Positions 1 to 12,100 of a stretch of 64,000 nucleotides of DNA are shown one piece after another. Origin of the DNA: Aquila chrysaetos chrysaetos (lineage: Eukaryota; Chordata; Aves; Accipitriformes; Accipitridae); assembly GCF_900496995.4 (NCBI RefSeq), contig NC_044008.1, forward strand, positions 1,650,453 to 1,714,452. The letters run 5' to 3'. Position 1 is the first letter of the stretch. Every line of letters starts with the position of its first letter. The notes under the pieces were generated by a model that had not been told where the DNA came from, ran no database searches, and saw only the letters and a list, made by a program, of their open reading frames with translations. The translations under genes and the position numbers were made by a program.

Positions 1-144
1 GCGTTCTCTCCTCGGCCTTCCCCCACCTACCAAGAAGCCCGCGTTTCATAGGCCGCGGCCCGCAGAAACTTCGTCGCTGATTGGAAGGCGGCCCGCCGTT
101 GGCTGCCGCCTGGCTTCGCCCTGAGGAGGAGCGGACGGGGGGCT
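1..144 (+). promoter_or_regulatory. KLHDC10: KLHDC10 CpG-island promoter and 5' UTR
   Basis: Very G+C- and CpG-rich sequence directly before the KLHDC10 start codon. An inverted CCAAT box (ATTGG) lies at 80-84, about 60 bases before the ATG. No TATA box is visible, as expected for a housekeeping CpG-island promoter. The CpG-rich sequence continues through exon 1 into intron 1. The transcription start cannot be fixed from sequence alone, and the island may begin left of the window. Confidence 0.6.
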
Positions 145-3100
145 ATGTCGGCGGCAGACGGTGCCCGGGAGGGTGTCGGGGAGGGCCCGGGCGGTGCGGC
201 GGGTGGCGGTGGTCTCCTCAACCGCTTCGTACAGCTGCCGGGCAGGCCGCGCTCGGCGGGTGAGTGGTCGCCGGTTCCCCGGGCGGGGAGGAGGGGTGAC
301 CCCATCCCCGGGGTGTCGGGGACCGGGGCACCCCCGTCCCCAAGGCCCTGAGAGGACGGATACCCCGCAGTTTTGGGGTTGGGGGGGCGTTGCCCGCGGT
401 GCCGGGGCTCTGGGACGTTTTGAGGGGGAGCTGGGGTAGCCTATGGGCTTGGGATGGGGGGGGGGGGGGTGTCACCCGGTCCCGAAGGCCCCGGGGGTGG
501 TGTAGGGAGGGCCGGGGGATGTTCCCGTCCCCACGGTCCCGGGATAAGGGGTCTTGGAGTTGCGGATGGGGCGGTCACCCCTTTCCAAACGGTTTTAGGG
601 TGTTGAAGGGGAGCCACGGTCTTGAGGGGTGGGGGGGGTCACCCCTCTCCTACGAATCTAAGGGACGGCCGTTCTTCTTTCCCCATCCTGACAGTCTCAG
701 CTTTTTGGGGGATGCTCGGATGCCCCACACGGGCGGTTCATCCCCATGGACATGGGGTGTGGGGGGGGACACGGGGTACCCCGCGGTCCTTGGTGGAGGT
801 CAGCCCCATCTCAGCAGCCCTGTGATCCTGGATGGGCCTGGGCTAACCCATGGTCACCCCCCCCCTCCTCCCTCCCCAATCCCAGCGTATCACGTTTTTG
901 GGGTGGGGGGCCCCACAGTCCTGGGAGGGATGATCCTGGGATGGGGTGTCCAGGCTAGCAGAGGGACCTTGGATGAGATGCCAGCCCAGTCGTGTGACCT
1001 GGGAATGGTGGTTCTTTCTGTTTTCCACCTTCCTCCTAGCAGTGTTGGTATGTGGGGGGATTACCCCACCCCAACAGCCCCAGGATATTAGAGGGAGGAG
1101 GCCAGGGTTAACCCACAGTCGTAAGATTGGGAAGATCACCCCCATCCCAGCAGTTCTGTGATACTGGGAGGGATGTGGGGCACCCCGTGGTTCTGTGATG
1201 GGGGTATTCCCAATCGGTTTGGGGTATCCCCCCCCCTTCCTTATCTCCATGGCACCCCCTGCCCTCAAGGGCCACATGGTACTGGGGTGCTGCCACCCAG
1301 GAGGTGGGTACCCCAGGCCCAGGACATCCTTTTCTGCCCTGGCTGCCCCTGGCCCTACCACTCAGATCCCTCGACGGGGGATGTGAAGCCTCTCGCTGCC
1401 TCAGGGGTAGGAGCCTGTGTTTGGTGTGTCTGGAGCACCAGCAGCAGCGGGGAATGGGCTTTCAGACCAGGGTCCATGTTTCGATCCCTGTGAAACCTGT
1501 CTAGATCTGCAGCAAGGACGCCTTCGAGCCTTGTACAAGACCACTGTGAATTTGCTAAGTGGCTCCACACTTTCTATTTTTGGGCGAATTCTCAAACATG
1601 TTTCCTTCCTTCTGTGATAAGGGCCTTTTTTGGTAACACAAGAACTGATTATCTTCATGTTCCTGAATTTTAATCATTGGCTTGAGCAAGCTGGTAGCAC
1701 GTCCTCCTGATGCAGTTGTAACGATCCCACTTCTGGCTACCGATTATGTCCCGACATGGAATCCTGCCCTCCACCACCTGCACAGGGGCAGATGCTGCAG
1801 CCCCAGGTACAAAATGCCCCCATTCAGCTCAGCCTTAGCACGTAAGTCCAGCCTTAACAAACCTGAAGCTGATTGTCGATCTTGCTGAAAAACTACCTGA
1901 TGGAAAAATCCTGTTTGAGTCGATTGCTGGAGTTTTCTCCCCATTCAACACCTGTTAATGTCCTATTTATAGAGCTCCAGCAGCAGCCCTTACATAACCA
2001 TTGAGACAGAGGAATATTTTTTTTCCCCTCCTTCCATTTCCTCCAACCAGGTTTGTCTTCTTACCTCCCAGTTCCCTTTCAGAGTTTCCAGGAGGCATTC
2101 CTTTGTTTTCCCCACCATTCAATGCCCTAGACTTTTTCCATAAAGCATGCTATCTCCTTTTAATCCGGTTTTTACAAGTAATTACTGTCGTGAAAGCACG
2201 CAAAGAGCTTGTAGCATGCTTTGGTGTTGGATGTGTTCACTACATCCCTCCCTGCAGAGCTCTTTTGCTCTTGCTAAGCTGTGTGTCATTTGAAGTAGAT
2301 CTGGGCTGTCTCTTGGTTAAACAGAAGAGCATACACCTTGACTTACGTGCTGCTTTTGTCACGTTCTTCTTTTGCACCTACTTGTAGAAAAGGTTTTAAG
2401 CTTTTGTCACCTTTTTTACTCTGGAGAGTACAGGGAAGTGATTATGAAAGGTAAGCAGGCAGCTAGCGGGAGCTGGTGCCAGGGTTGTGCTGCTCTGTTT
2501 GCTTTCTCAAGCGGACTATTTCTATCTAGGGTTTCTCAATAGGGGCATTTCTCAAGCAGTGTCTACAAAAGAGTCTCGTTGATGGCTTAACAGCTCAAAA
2601 AAAAAAAAAAAAAAAAAAAGCTGTTCATGTTTTTGCTGCCTGGTGATGGGTAAGGACTCTTTAAACTTCTAAAATTTTGTGTTGGATAAGGGAAAGGAAG
2701 GAGCTATTTTTTGGTGTTTGTAAGCTTTAGAAAGATCAAAAATGTCAAATATAGGCGGTGTGTGGTTTGTTCTTCGTTGGAAATCTTCCTGTCCACATTT
2801 AAATTTCTTTGTTTTCATCAGGCTCTTGGGGTTAAGTGGATAGAAACAGTTTGGAAACCTAGATATATCTTTGCTTCTTGCATGCTCAGCATTTATGCTC
2901 TGTCTTAAGCTATAATTTTCCCAGTGTACCAGTCACAGTAGAGGTGTTTTTTTCATATGGAGAGGTTCAGAGTTTCTAATATATATTTAAAAAAAAATGC
3001 AACAGAAAACCCTAATATCCTGAATCCCTTTGTGTCATGTGGGGGAACAAGCCTGAAGCCAAATTGGAACCTGGGCTGCATCTGCAGGGGCATTACTAGC

Positions 3101-6100
3101 AGAGAAAGAGAGAGATGGGATCATCCTGTTCTACTCAGTGCTGTGTCCAGTTCTGGTCCCCACAAGTCAAGAAGGACGTGGACAGACGGGAGATGGTCCA
3201 AAGGAGATGGTCAGAGTGCTGGAGAACCTGCCCTATGTGGAAAGGCTGAAGGAGTCAGGTGTCTTCTCCCTGGAGAAGAGAAGGCTCAGGTGGAACCTCA
3301 TCATGGTTTTCCAGTACTTAAAGGGCAGCTGCAAAGAGGACGGAGGGTCTGTCTTCACAAGGAGCCATGTGGAGAAGACAAGGGGCAGTGGGTACAAGTT
3401 GCACTGGGAGAGGGTTCATCTCAATGTAAGAAAGACATTTTTTACAGTAACAGCAATAATTCGCTGGAACAACATCCCCAGGGATGTGGTAGAGTCCCTG
3501 TTGCTGGAGAGTTTCAAGATGTGACTGGACAAGGTGCTGAATAATCTCATGTTGGCTCCCTTTCCCACGAGAGGTTGGACCAGACGATCTTTCCCGATCC
3601 CTTCCAACCTGGCCTGTTCTATCGTTCTCATTTTCCAGAATTCCTTTCTTTATTTTCCTTTTACATTTTTTAAAAAAACAAAACAACCCAAGGAACACTC
3701 AGTTTTAGTGGTGTAAAATCTGTAATATAGAATTTCTGGGGCATATGTTTCCTCTTTTGCTCTGGTTTCTCAGTAAGGACAGTCCACTCAGAAGGACTCC
3801 TTATTTTATTCTCTGCTCTGGGATGCTATCTCATGTATTACAATCCTGTTCCTATTTTACTAATCATGGGAAATACTGACAATCAATTGCACACTTGTAG
3901 AAATGTTCGAAATACGTGATTGCTACAAAAAGGTTTGAAAACAAAAGCCTCTGAGAAGCAGGATGAAGAAGCAGACCCATTCTGGACATCAATCCAAACC
4001 CGAAAGCTCTCACAGCTGGATGTGAGAATGATCATTCTCTTAGAAATGCTTCTTTAGAGACTTCAAATATTTGAAAGGGTCTTGGCTGGTGGCCTGTAGG
4101 TTGTGTTTGGCATCCTTGGCTGGATCCTCTGGCCTCTCCCAGCTGCCCTTGACCCTGGGCAGAGTCATCGCTCAGGTGTCGGGGACCCAGGCACTGCTGC
4201 TTTCTCTCTTGGGTATTTTTTGGGCACGGGCAGCCTGCCACAAAAAGGAGCTATGTGATCTGAGGAGGCTTAACGCAGCTGGATGAACAAACAGGTTTTA
4301 AACCTTGTTCTCGGCGACATGTTCACATCCTGCTTATCCAAACATTTGTAAGGGACTCTAATTACATGAGTTACAAACTTATTTTGTCTGGCTGGTATGA
4401 AAAAGATGAAGCTTTGAAGACTGGAGTCAAAGTCAATATTGACTTGTCTTGTTCTCTCTCCCAAGAGCCAGCAGTGCTTTGGCTTCAGCCTTTGACCTAA
4501 ATGTCCTTCAGTCTTGCAGAAATCATAAATGGAAAGGGAGATACTGAAACGTGCTATTCTGGATGTTGGAAAAACTAGGTAGGAGAGAAAATCATACTGA
4601 TACCCTCTTTAGAAAACCTTAAGAAGCAGTAAAGAGGATGTGTACACACACCTTAGCTATTCACCACTGGTATGTTACTTTGGAAAGATGAGAACCAAAA
4701 GCCACACTATATTCGTTAGCTTTACATTCTGTAGTTATTTAGTTTATATTTCCAAAAATAGTGCTTGAAATACAAGTTATATTGCTAGTAGTAACACTAA
4801 TAATATTGTGGCCTAATATAAGCCTCGCACTGGGATTAGTAGGATTGAAGATCACAGATTGATGGAAAAAGCCAGCATATTGGGGCAGGTCTTGCAAGCG
4901 GAAGACCCTACACCTTGATTACAGGACAAAGTCCATGCGGTTGCAGCTCAGTGCCTGTGGCGTTCCTTTTCCTCTTAGCCTGACAGGAAGAACTTTAAGA
5001 AACTCAGAATGAGGAGGCGCAGACAATAGGCAGCAGAACTGCCTAAACTTCGTGGAAGCAGAAGGAAGCAAAACTCTTGAGGCCAAAGCATCTTGCCGTA
5101 GGAGCCAGAGGGTATAAAAGACCTGTCCAAAACTAGTCTGTCCTTCTAAATGAAGAACAACCCAGGAATTGTAGTGAGGACTTGGCAGCTGTTGTCCTTT
5201 CACCCTCTGTGCTGTATGTAAGTGATCCTGGCCGGTTTACTTGGATATGCTTGGTTCTTGTGGGTTTGAGTGGCCAGAACCACCTTATGTAAATATTTTG
5301 TAAAATAAAATCACCCTCCCCTTTCCTAAGATTTCACAGGGTTTTGTTGCACTAACTTCTTGCACCTTTTACTTTGCAAATGACCCTCCAGTGGATGTCA
5401 TGATTAAAATAGGTTGAGAAAAAAGGGAGCTTATAAAGGGTGGTGCTGGGCTTGCTGCTCTGGGAGGAGTTTGAGGCTACGCCTGGATATCTGTTGGTTA
5501 TGCTCCAGGAATAAATAAAACTGTGCTTTCTTGAGGTGGTCTGGAGGAGAGGGAAAGAAGGGCTTGATTTAAAATACTTTAGCATAGTCTTCAAATCCTG
5601 ATTTGAGCCACACATGAAATGAAGAGGATTCATGGCTGTACCTGCAATTAGTTTTCATCAGTAAATATCAAAATAGGAAATAGTCCTGTAGTTCTAGGAG
5701 GAACATCTCTCTAGATGCGAGTCTTTAACCAGAATGAAAATTCAGTATATTAAAACCACCAGTGCTTTGATTGCAGCTCAGGAATCTGGTTTTTTGTGCT
5801 AGCAATCTATTTTGGCTGAGTTTTCCTATTGTAGCCTGGCAGAATGTGATCCTTGCTTTTATTTCCCTGCCAGCTCCAAATGTTAAACTGGACGAGGTCC
5901 TCAACATTGTTCTGTTTCAGGTTACCTGATGTGCACGGCAAGTTCTAATCCATCAAATTACACAAGAAAAATGATACTGCTTTGTTCAACGAATGAACTG
6001 GGAGCTTGCACAGCGTTAGGTAGTGAGTGCTACAACGAAAGCTTGAGTCCAGATGCTTTCTGTCTATGCCATGGGACGGCTGCCTTCCCTTGCTCTGTCT

Positions 6101-9100
6101 TGTATAATATTGCTCAAGGAACTACAGGTAGAGCAGCATTTAATCTTTACTTTTGCAAAGCAGAATTACTTGGCAGAAGCGTGCTATCATCTCAGTAGGT
6201 CTGCTCTTTATCCTGCCTGCTGTGTTGAGCATGCGTTGGAGATGAAAACACAGCTGCCACACTGTGTTGTGAACACTGATAGCTGTTGCTCGGATAAGTT
6301 TTGGTAAATCACATGCATTGTTGGTGACCTGGCATTATGTTGTGCAGTGTGGTTGAGGTGATGCTCTAAATAGCTAGCTTAAAAAAGGGTGTGTACTGTT
6401 GGTTGTAAACATTTGGATGGCTGTTGTGAACTTAGGGTTGAACTACCGTCATCTTAATAAATGGTCTTTTGTGTGTTTGAAACAAACTTCATTTAGCAAT
6501 AGGAATCTGTAAGCTTTCATGTGCCATTATTTCCTGATTTTCAAATATTTGAAGAACTTTGAAGCTTGATCTGTTGATAAAAAATATGCTGCACATGTAA
6601 ACTGTTTTCTCCAAATGCATCTTGGTTGGGAAAAAAACCAAACTGGTTGCTTCCGTGAGATTTAGAAACATCGGCAACTTTTGTTGGATAAAATTCTTTT
6701 CTGAAGGTTAGAAGCCAAGTGTTTCTTCTGACCCTGAGTCTCACCTCCTGTGTGGAAACTGTGAACTCGAGACCAGTCATCCTTTTTAACTCGGGTCGCC
6801 TGCGTGAGATAATCTGGAGCCTGTACATCTTCTGAGAGGCTGATACCAGATGAATACATTTCGCTGATTCCCCTGAGTGCCCAGGAAGGTTTGTTTTACA
6901 GGGAAAAAAAAATGCACTGAGCAACTGCCTCCCTGCTGCACCAAACTCTGAGCATCCAGATGCCAGAGCATCCCCTGACTCCATCCACTGCTGGCAGGAT
7001 CTCGATCGTGCTCTTTTCCTTTGCTTTTTGGCTGCTTTAACATGAGCTGGGCAAAAGGGAAAGAAAAAACCAGGGATTTGCTGTTTCTATGGAGAAGGCC
7101 ATGTGCTGTAAGGAAAATACAGATTCTTGGGGTCAGACGTGACCCCAAGATTTGAGTGAAACATTTCACATTGGCCTTTAATTATTGCTTTGGGCTTTGA
7201 GGATCGTTCCCTGTGTATTCTGAACGGAATAAACAGTTCTCTGTAATTTCTGTTGCCTTTATCTTATGTGCTTTTCTTTTTGTGAACGGCAATGTCTTTA
7301 AACAGCCAGATGAGCAAGCAGTAAAATGGTTGCATGAAACAAGTAAGCAGTACATGGAAAAATAAATCATAAATGCTTTGACTGCTACGTTGTTAGGATC
7401 TTTCTGTAATTCAGTGACTTGGAATGGGGCAAGCAGCATGTCAAAACATTATAACTGTGCTCCAATTTCAGATGGATCTTTAGTGATCCTTTAAGGCTGA
7501 AAGAATAAAGAGGCAAAACTTTAAAATTGACACCTGCGGCTTGGAGTCAGCTGATCTGACTGTCCAAAAGGATATTTTTTGCACCCTTAGCAAGCAACAG
7601 CACGTGGCAGACTTTAGAAATGAGGCATCTTGAAGCTGGAAAGTCGTCACAGTTGCAGCTCCAAGGCAGTAACCCATGGGGAAGGGGTATGTGTTTGCAA
7701 TAAGAGTATGTTTATTTAGTCCTGCTCCTGCCATTTCTGCTAGCTACAGCCCAGTCTCTTTCTGGTAGCTGTGATGGCAAAAGAACTTGACCTGTTTCCA
7801 TTTCCAGAGTTGCCTTTTAAGCGTGAGATTAGCAGTTTCTCATACCTCCTCTTCTTTGCTCCCAAAGGATCCAGGAATCATTTTTTTCTGCTGCAGGTTG
7901 CTTTGGCTATTGCTCAGCCTCACACCAGCCCTAGTGAGGGATGATACAGGGGTCATTCTTTTCCTTTCTGCTTACAGGTTTCTGAGCAGATGGTGGGACA
8001 GCCCAGACCCTTGGCCTCTTCCTTCCAAGGCTGGTTGGGAAAGGGAGGCAGCGGCTGTGGATTTGCCACCTCAGGAGAACAGCACTGCATTGCTTTGCCG
8101 GGAACTGGTAACAAGGCATGGTAGTGATTAGGGAAAATTCCCTTAAAAAGAAAAATCAAATTCTGCAGAACCTGATGGCGTAGGCAGACCTCACCCTCTG
8201 CCAAGAGCTTCTCATTGATTAATAGATTTATTTGGTTTTTCTCTGGCACCATGGTCATGATAAGAAAAAGGATAGTTTCAGGCAGACTCTCAAAACTTCA
8301 TATTCAACTCTTTCATTGTTTATTTTTAAGAAATGAATTTGGCTAATTAGACCTTTTCCCCCCTCTTATTTAAAAAAAAAAAAAAAAACCAGCTGGCTGG
8401 CTTACTAATTCAAATAGCGGGTACTCCCCTCTTGTTTAACCTAGCCAGTGAGATGATGCCAGCATTTTTTTTCCTGCAGTCATGAAAGGGAGGATAATTG
8501 AATGGAAAGAAAACCTCTTTGTTCTTCGAAACTTGTCTTTGTGCTGCTCTGTTTGAAGTGCCTCTCACCTTACATTTGCACTGCATGTGAATCAGTGCAA
8601 CCACTTGGTACTTCACAGTTTAATTTTCTTCTTCTATAACTTTATTATAGAGCTATTGAAAAGTGGTAGAGAAATCCAGTAGACTTGAGCATAGCTGTTG
8701 ACGCATGCTGTGGTTCTGGGCATGCTGGTAGCATTTAATCTGCTCTGTAACTTCAAGTAATCTGCTGGTACCAAGGGATTTTTATGTTGGTTTTTTTTTC
8801 TCCAGGCCTTCCATAGATTTCTGTAGCTGTCAAGGCCCCAGAGCTGGAATTTAATAAACTTTTAAGTTTGTGTTAGTCAGAATAGGAACAGTATTTATGG
8901 ACCAGCGGGTGCAATTCAGCTTCGTCCTCCCCATAAGAGGGATATTTTGAATGGGAGTCTTGTTGAACACCGTTCAGGACCATTATGCTCTCTCCTCCAA
9001 AATAAAGGGTTTCTTTAAATTTTCTTAATGAACATCTCTGTTTTCTCCTCCTCCTCCTCGCCCCAGACCTACTCTGTATTCAAAGTTTTTGGAGGGGTAG

Positions 9101-12100
9101 GAAATGAATGTCTCATGCATTGGTTGCTGCGCTGTGTCACGTCAGGAAACTCGGGAACGGATATTCATGCCGCCGTTTTGCTTACTCTCCTGTTCTAATA
9201 ATACCTCTTGCAGGAGAGGTATTCAATTAGGAATCCACTTTAACAAAGTCAATCTGGGCCATCGGAGCAGCTCCCTCTGAAGTCACTCAATGAATCACTT
9301 GAAAAGGGTGAATTTAACAGGGTGTTAACAGGTCAGTGCATAGCCAGCAAGCAAGTTTCAATCGGATAGCTTGGTCCTAATTTAGGACTTTCCTTAATTA
9401 TGTCCCTGTCATGATATTTCAACTTCTTTCTGTTTGTGGAGCTTCTTATTCTCTGAAAGTTTTATTGTTCCCATTTCTCCCCTCAGGACCAAGGAAAAGG
9501 AGTCTCCTTGTGACTGCACCTTCCCATCCTTCCTTCCTGTTTCACTTTGGAGTCTTAAATTGGGAAAGCGAATGCTTTCCAAATTATATCCATCCACTTT
9601 AAAGCCATTTTCTATAACTAGCTTTACGACCTCTTTCCCACAGTTCTGTCTTGACTCAGTATGTTGTTCTGCTACTTTCCATGTCCAGTGTCAAAGAATT
9701 TATAGCGAGGCCTGGTGACTTGCAGCTTTTCACTGTGATGGTGTCTCACTGTGCTTTGCTTAGTGTTGGGTGTTTCTTTAATCTGTGGCAGGTTCAGCTC
9801 TTGGGGAGATGGGCTTTGCTAACTAGAGGAAGAAGTTAGCAAACCCTTGGGTGTTTCCATCTTCCTGCACCATCTAAAGTTTGCGCTTGTGTAATAGGCT
9901 TGTTGTGCACCGCTAATGCTGAAGCGAAAACAGATCCAAAACTTGCATGAAGAATTTCAGTAGGAGATGTGAATCATCTGATAAAACATAATTAAATGGA
10001 AATGCAGCTCTTTATTGGAGGTAAAAGTCATAGAGCTTGTCTGCTGAAGAAACTAATCTGAATTAACTCTTAAATAGATTCAGCTTTTACAGGTCTTTTC
10101 TTTAAAAAGATATAACTAGAGGCATCTTTTTCTAAGACTTTCTTCTGAAGTGAATTAAGGTCACTTCAATTCTGAATAGAAGAGTTTGGTGGCAATTTAA
10201 CTCAGTTTAACATTCAGTTCATTCATACGTTTGCGAGTGTGCTGGTGTAGGTGACTCAGAAGATGTGTTTGATAATTTTTTTTCCTGTTTTATGTGTGGA
10301 TATGTCATCTTCTCTGGACCTCTGCGAGCAGGAGGATCTAGTCCATTGAGATGAAAGGGTTAGTGAAGAGCGGAGCTTAAAACCAGCGGGCTGGAAATGT
10401 GAAGCCTTTGGAGATAACCCATTCCTTATATGTTGAGCAAACACAACTGGGGTCTGCTCGAATAGAGCAGAAAATCTGTTGTTCTCGAGCAGAGTGAAAT
10501 GAAATTGCATGTGTTTGTAGCTACAGGGGTTTGCCCTGAGCTTTTGGAAACCTTGCTCTGGTTGGCATTTCCAGCCCTCCTTTCCCTGGGAGTCACCGCC
10601 ACATAGCAGGCACAGCAGGAGGAAGCATTTCAGCTGCTCTCCTCCGCGGTTTGGTGCTCAGCTTAACGCTGAGGACAGTGGATTTCCCCTGAGCAGCTGA
10701 GTTGTGAATGCGTGACCAGGGACAGGCATCATTTCTTCTGCTAGCTCTGCCACGAGGATCCCTAGCTTCTGACAAAGGACAGTTACTGAGCGAGTGTTTG
10801 ATTGAAAAATGCATTCCTTTAGTTCACAGAGCCCTTTGAGTTGTTGGCAAGAGTAGTGGGAATGGGCAGGGAACGGCTGCATGGGAAGGGTGGTCCTTTC
10901 ACACCATTTTGGTTGCGTACTTGCAAGTATCTGTTTGACACCAGCTCCGCCTTCTGATGCCCTTTCTGTGTCTTGAAAATATCTCAAAAAAAATTGTCTT
11001 TTAAAGATAGGAGATGGGTTTCTGTGTAAATGGGAAGAGGTGAAACCAGCTGGGCTGTGTATGGGCTTAATGTACCCATCTCGCTATCTTGAGGACCTGC
11101 ATGCATCAAACATTGATCCTTTTCTGTTGAAACTTAACTGTTCTGGGACTTTATGGCAAAGTCAGGTGTCTTCCCTTTTTAATTTGAGAGGTGAATGGCA
11201 GAGAAGGCTTCCTTGGTTTTGTTTTTTAATTTATTTTCTTTGAATTATGCCTCTTACTCTTTAGTCTGTTGGCTTTATATAAAACTCAGCCTTATTCTTC
11301 TCTCTTCCCTCTGGAAAATTCTCACAGCAAGTGTTATAACTAGAGAGAAATAGGATCTATATTTAATGTAATATTTGAACTCCTAATTCCCTAATACCTT
11401 TTAAATTCAATGGATGATTGAATTAAATCCTCACTCCCCTGCAAAATGTGTGCATCAGTGCTCCCAGTCTTTGCTGGAATTAAGCTCCCATTTCAGTTCT
11501 TTCAGGTCTTTTTGGAGACCTCCAGGGCAAACACAGAAGAAGAAACAAGCAGGATGAGCTCCCTTTGGCCAAGCACAGACACGTGAGCCCTTCGCTAGGA
11601 TATCCTCTATAGGCTGCAGAGAGGCATGGGCACTTCTCAAGCATGGTTTTGTTTGCAGATATTCAGGATCAGATGAACTGCCCTCTCGAAGCATCTCTGA
11701 TTAGAAGAGTCTGAACAATTACCTTGATTGTAAATACCTATATTATCAATGTGTTCACTTAAAAATGAATCCATCTCTTTGGATAGTTTCAGAGTTTAAA
11801 ATAAAAAAGGCCAGAGGGATGGATGTTTCTCTTTCCCTTTGTGAATCACCTCTAAAGCACGTAATATTTGTTTTAACAGTTTGGTCCAGCACTAGTTCCT
11901 GGCTGCCGCTGTTAGTACATGTAATATCCACCCCTCCTGTGCGCTAATGTCCATGCCACGCTGGGTGCCCGATGGCACTGTGCTGTCTCAGTAGCCAGGC
12001 CAGACTACAGATTTTTCCATTAATTCCTTAACTTTCTTCCCCTCTCTTTCAGCCAGTGCATATTAGTTTTCTAAGTGGGGATTGCTGTGAGACACAATTA

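Noticed and set aside
1200-1225. GIPNRF reading in KLHDC10 intron 1, like IPNRF of the missing exon
   Set aside because: The sequence before it (WFCDGG) does not match and the stretch lies in a degenerate G/C repeat.
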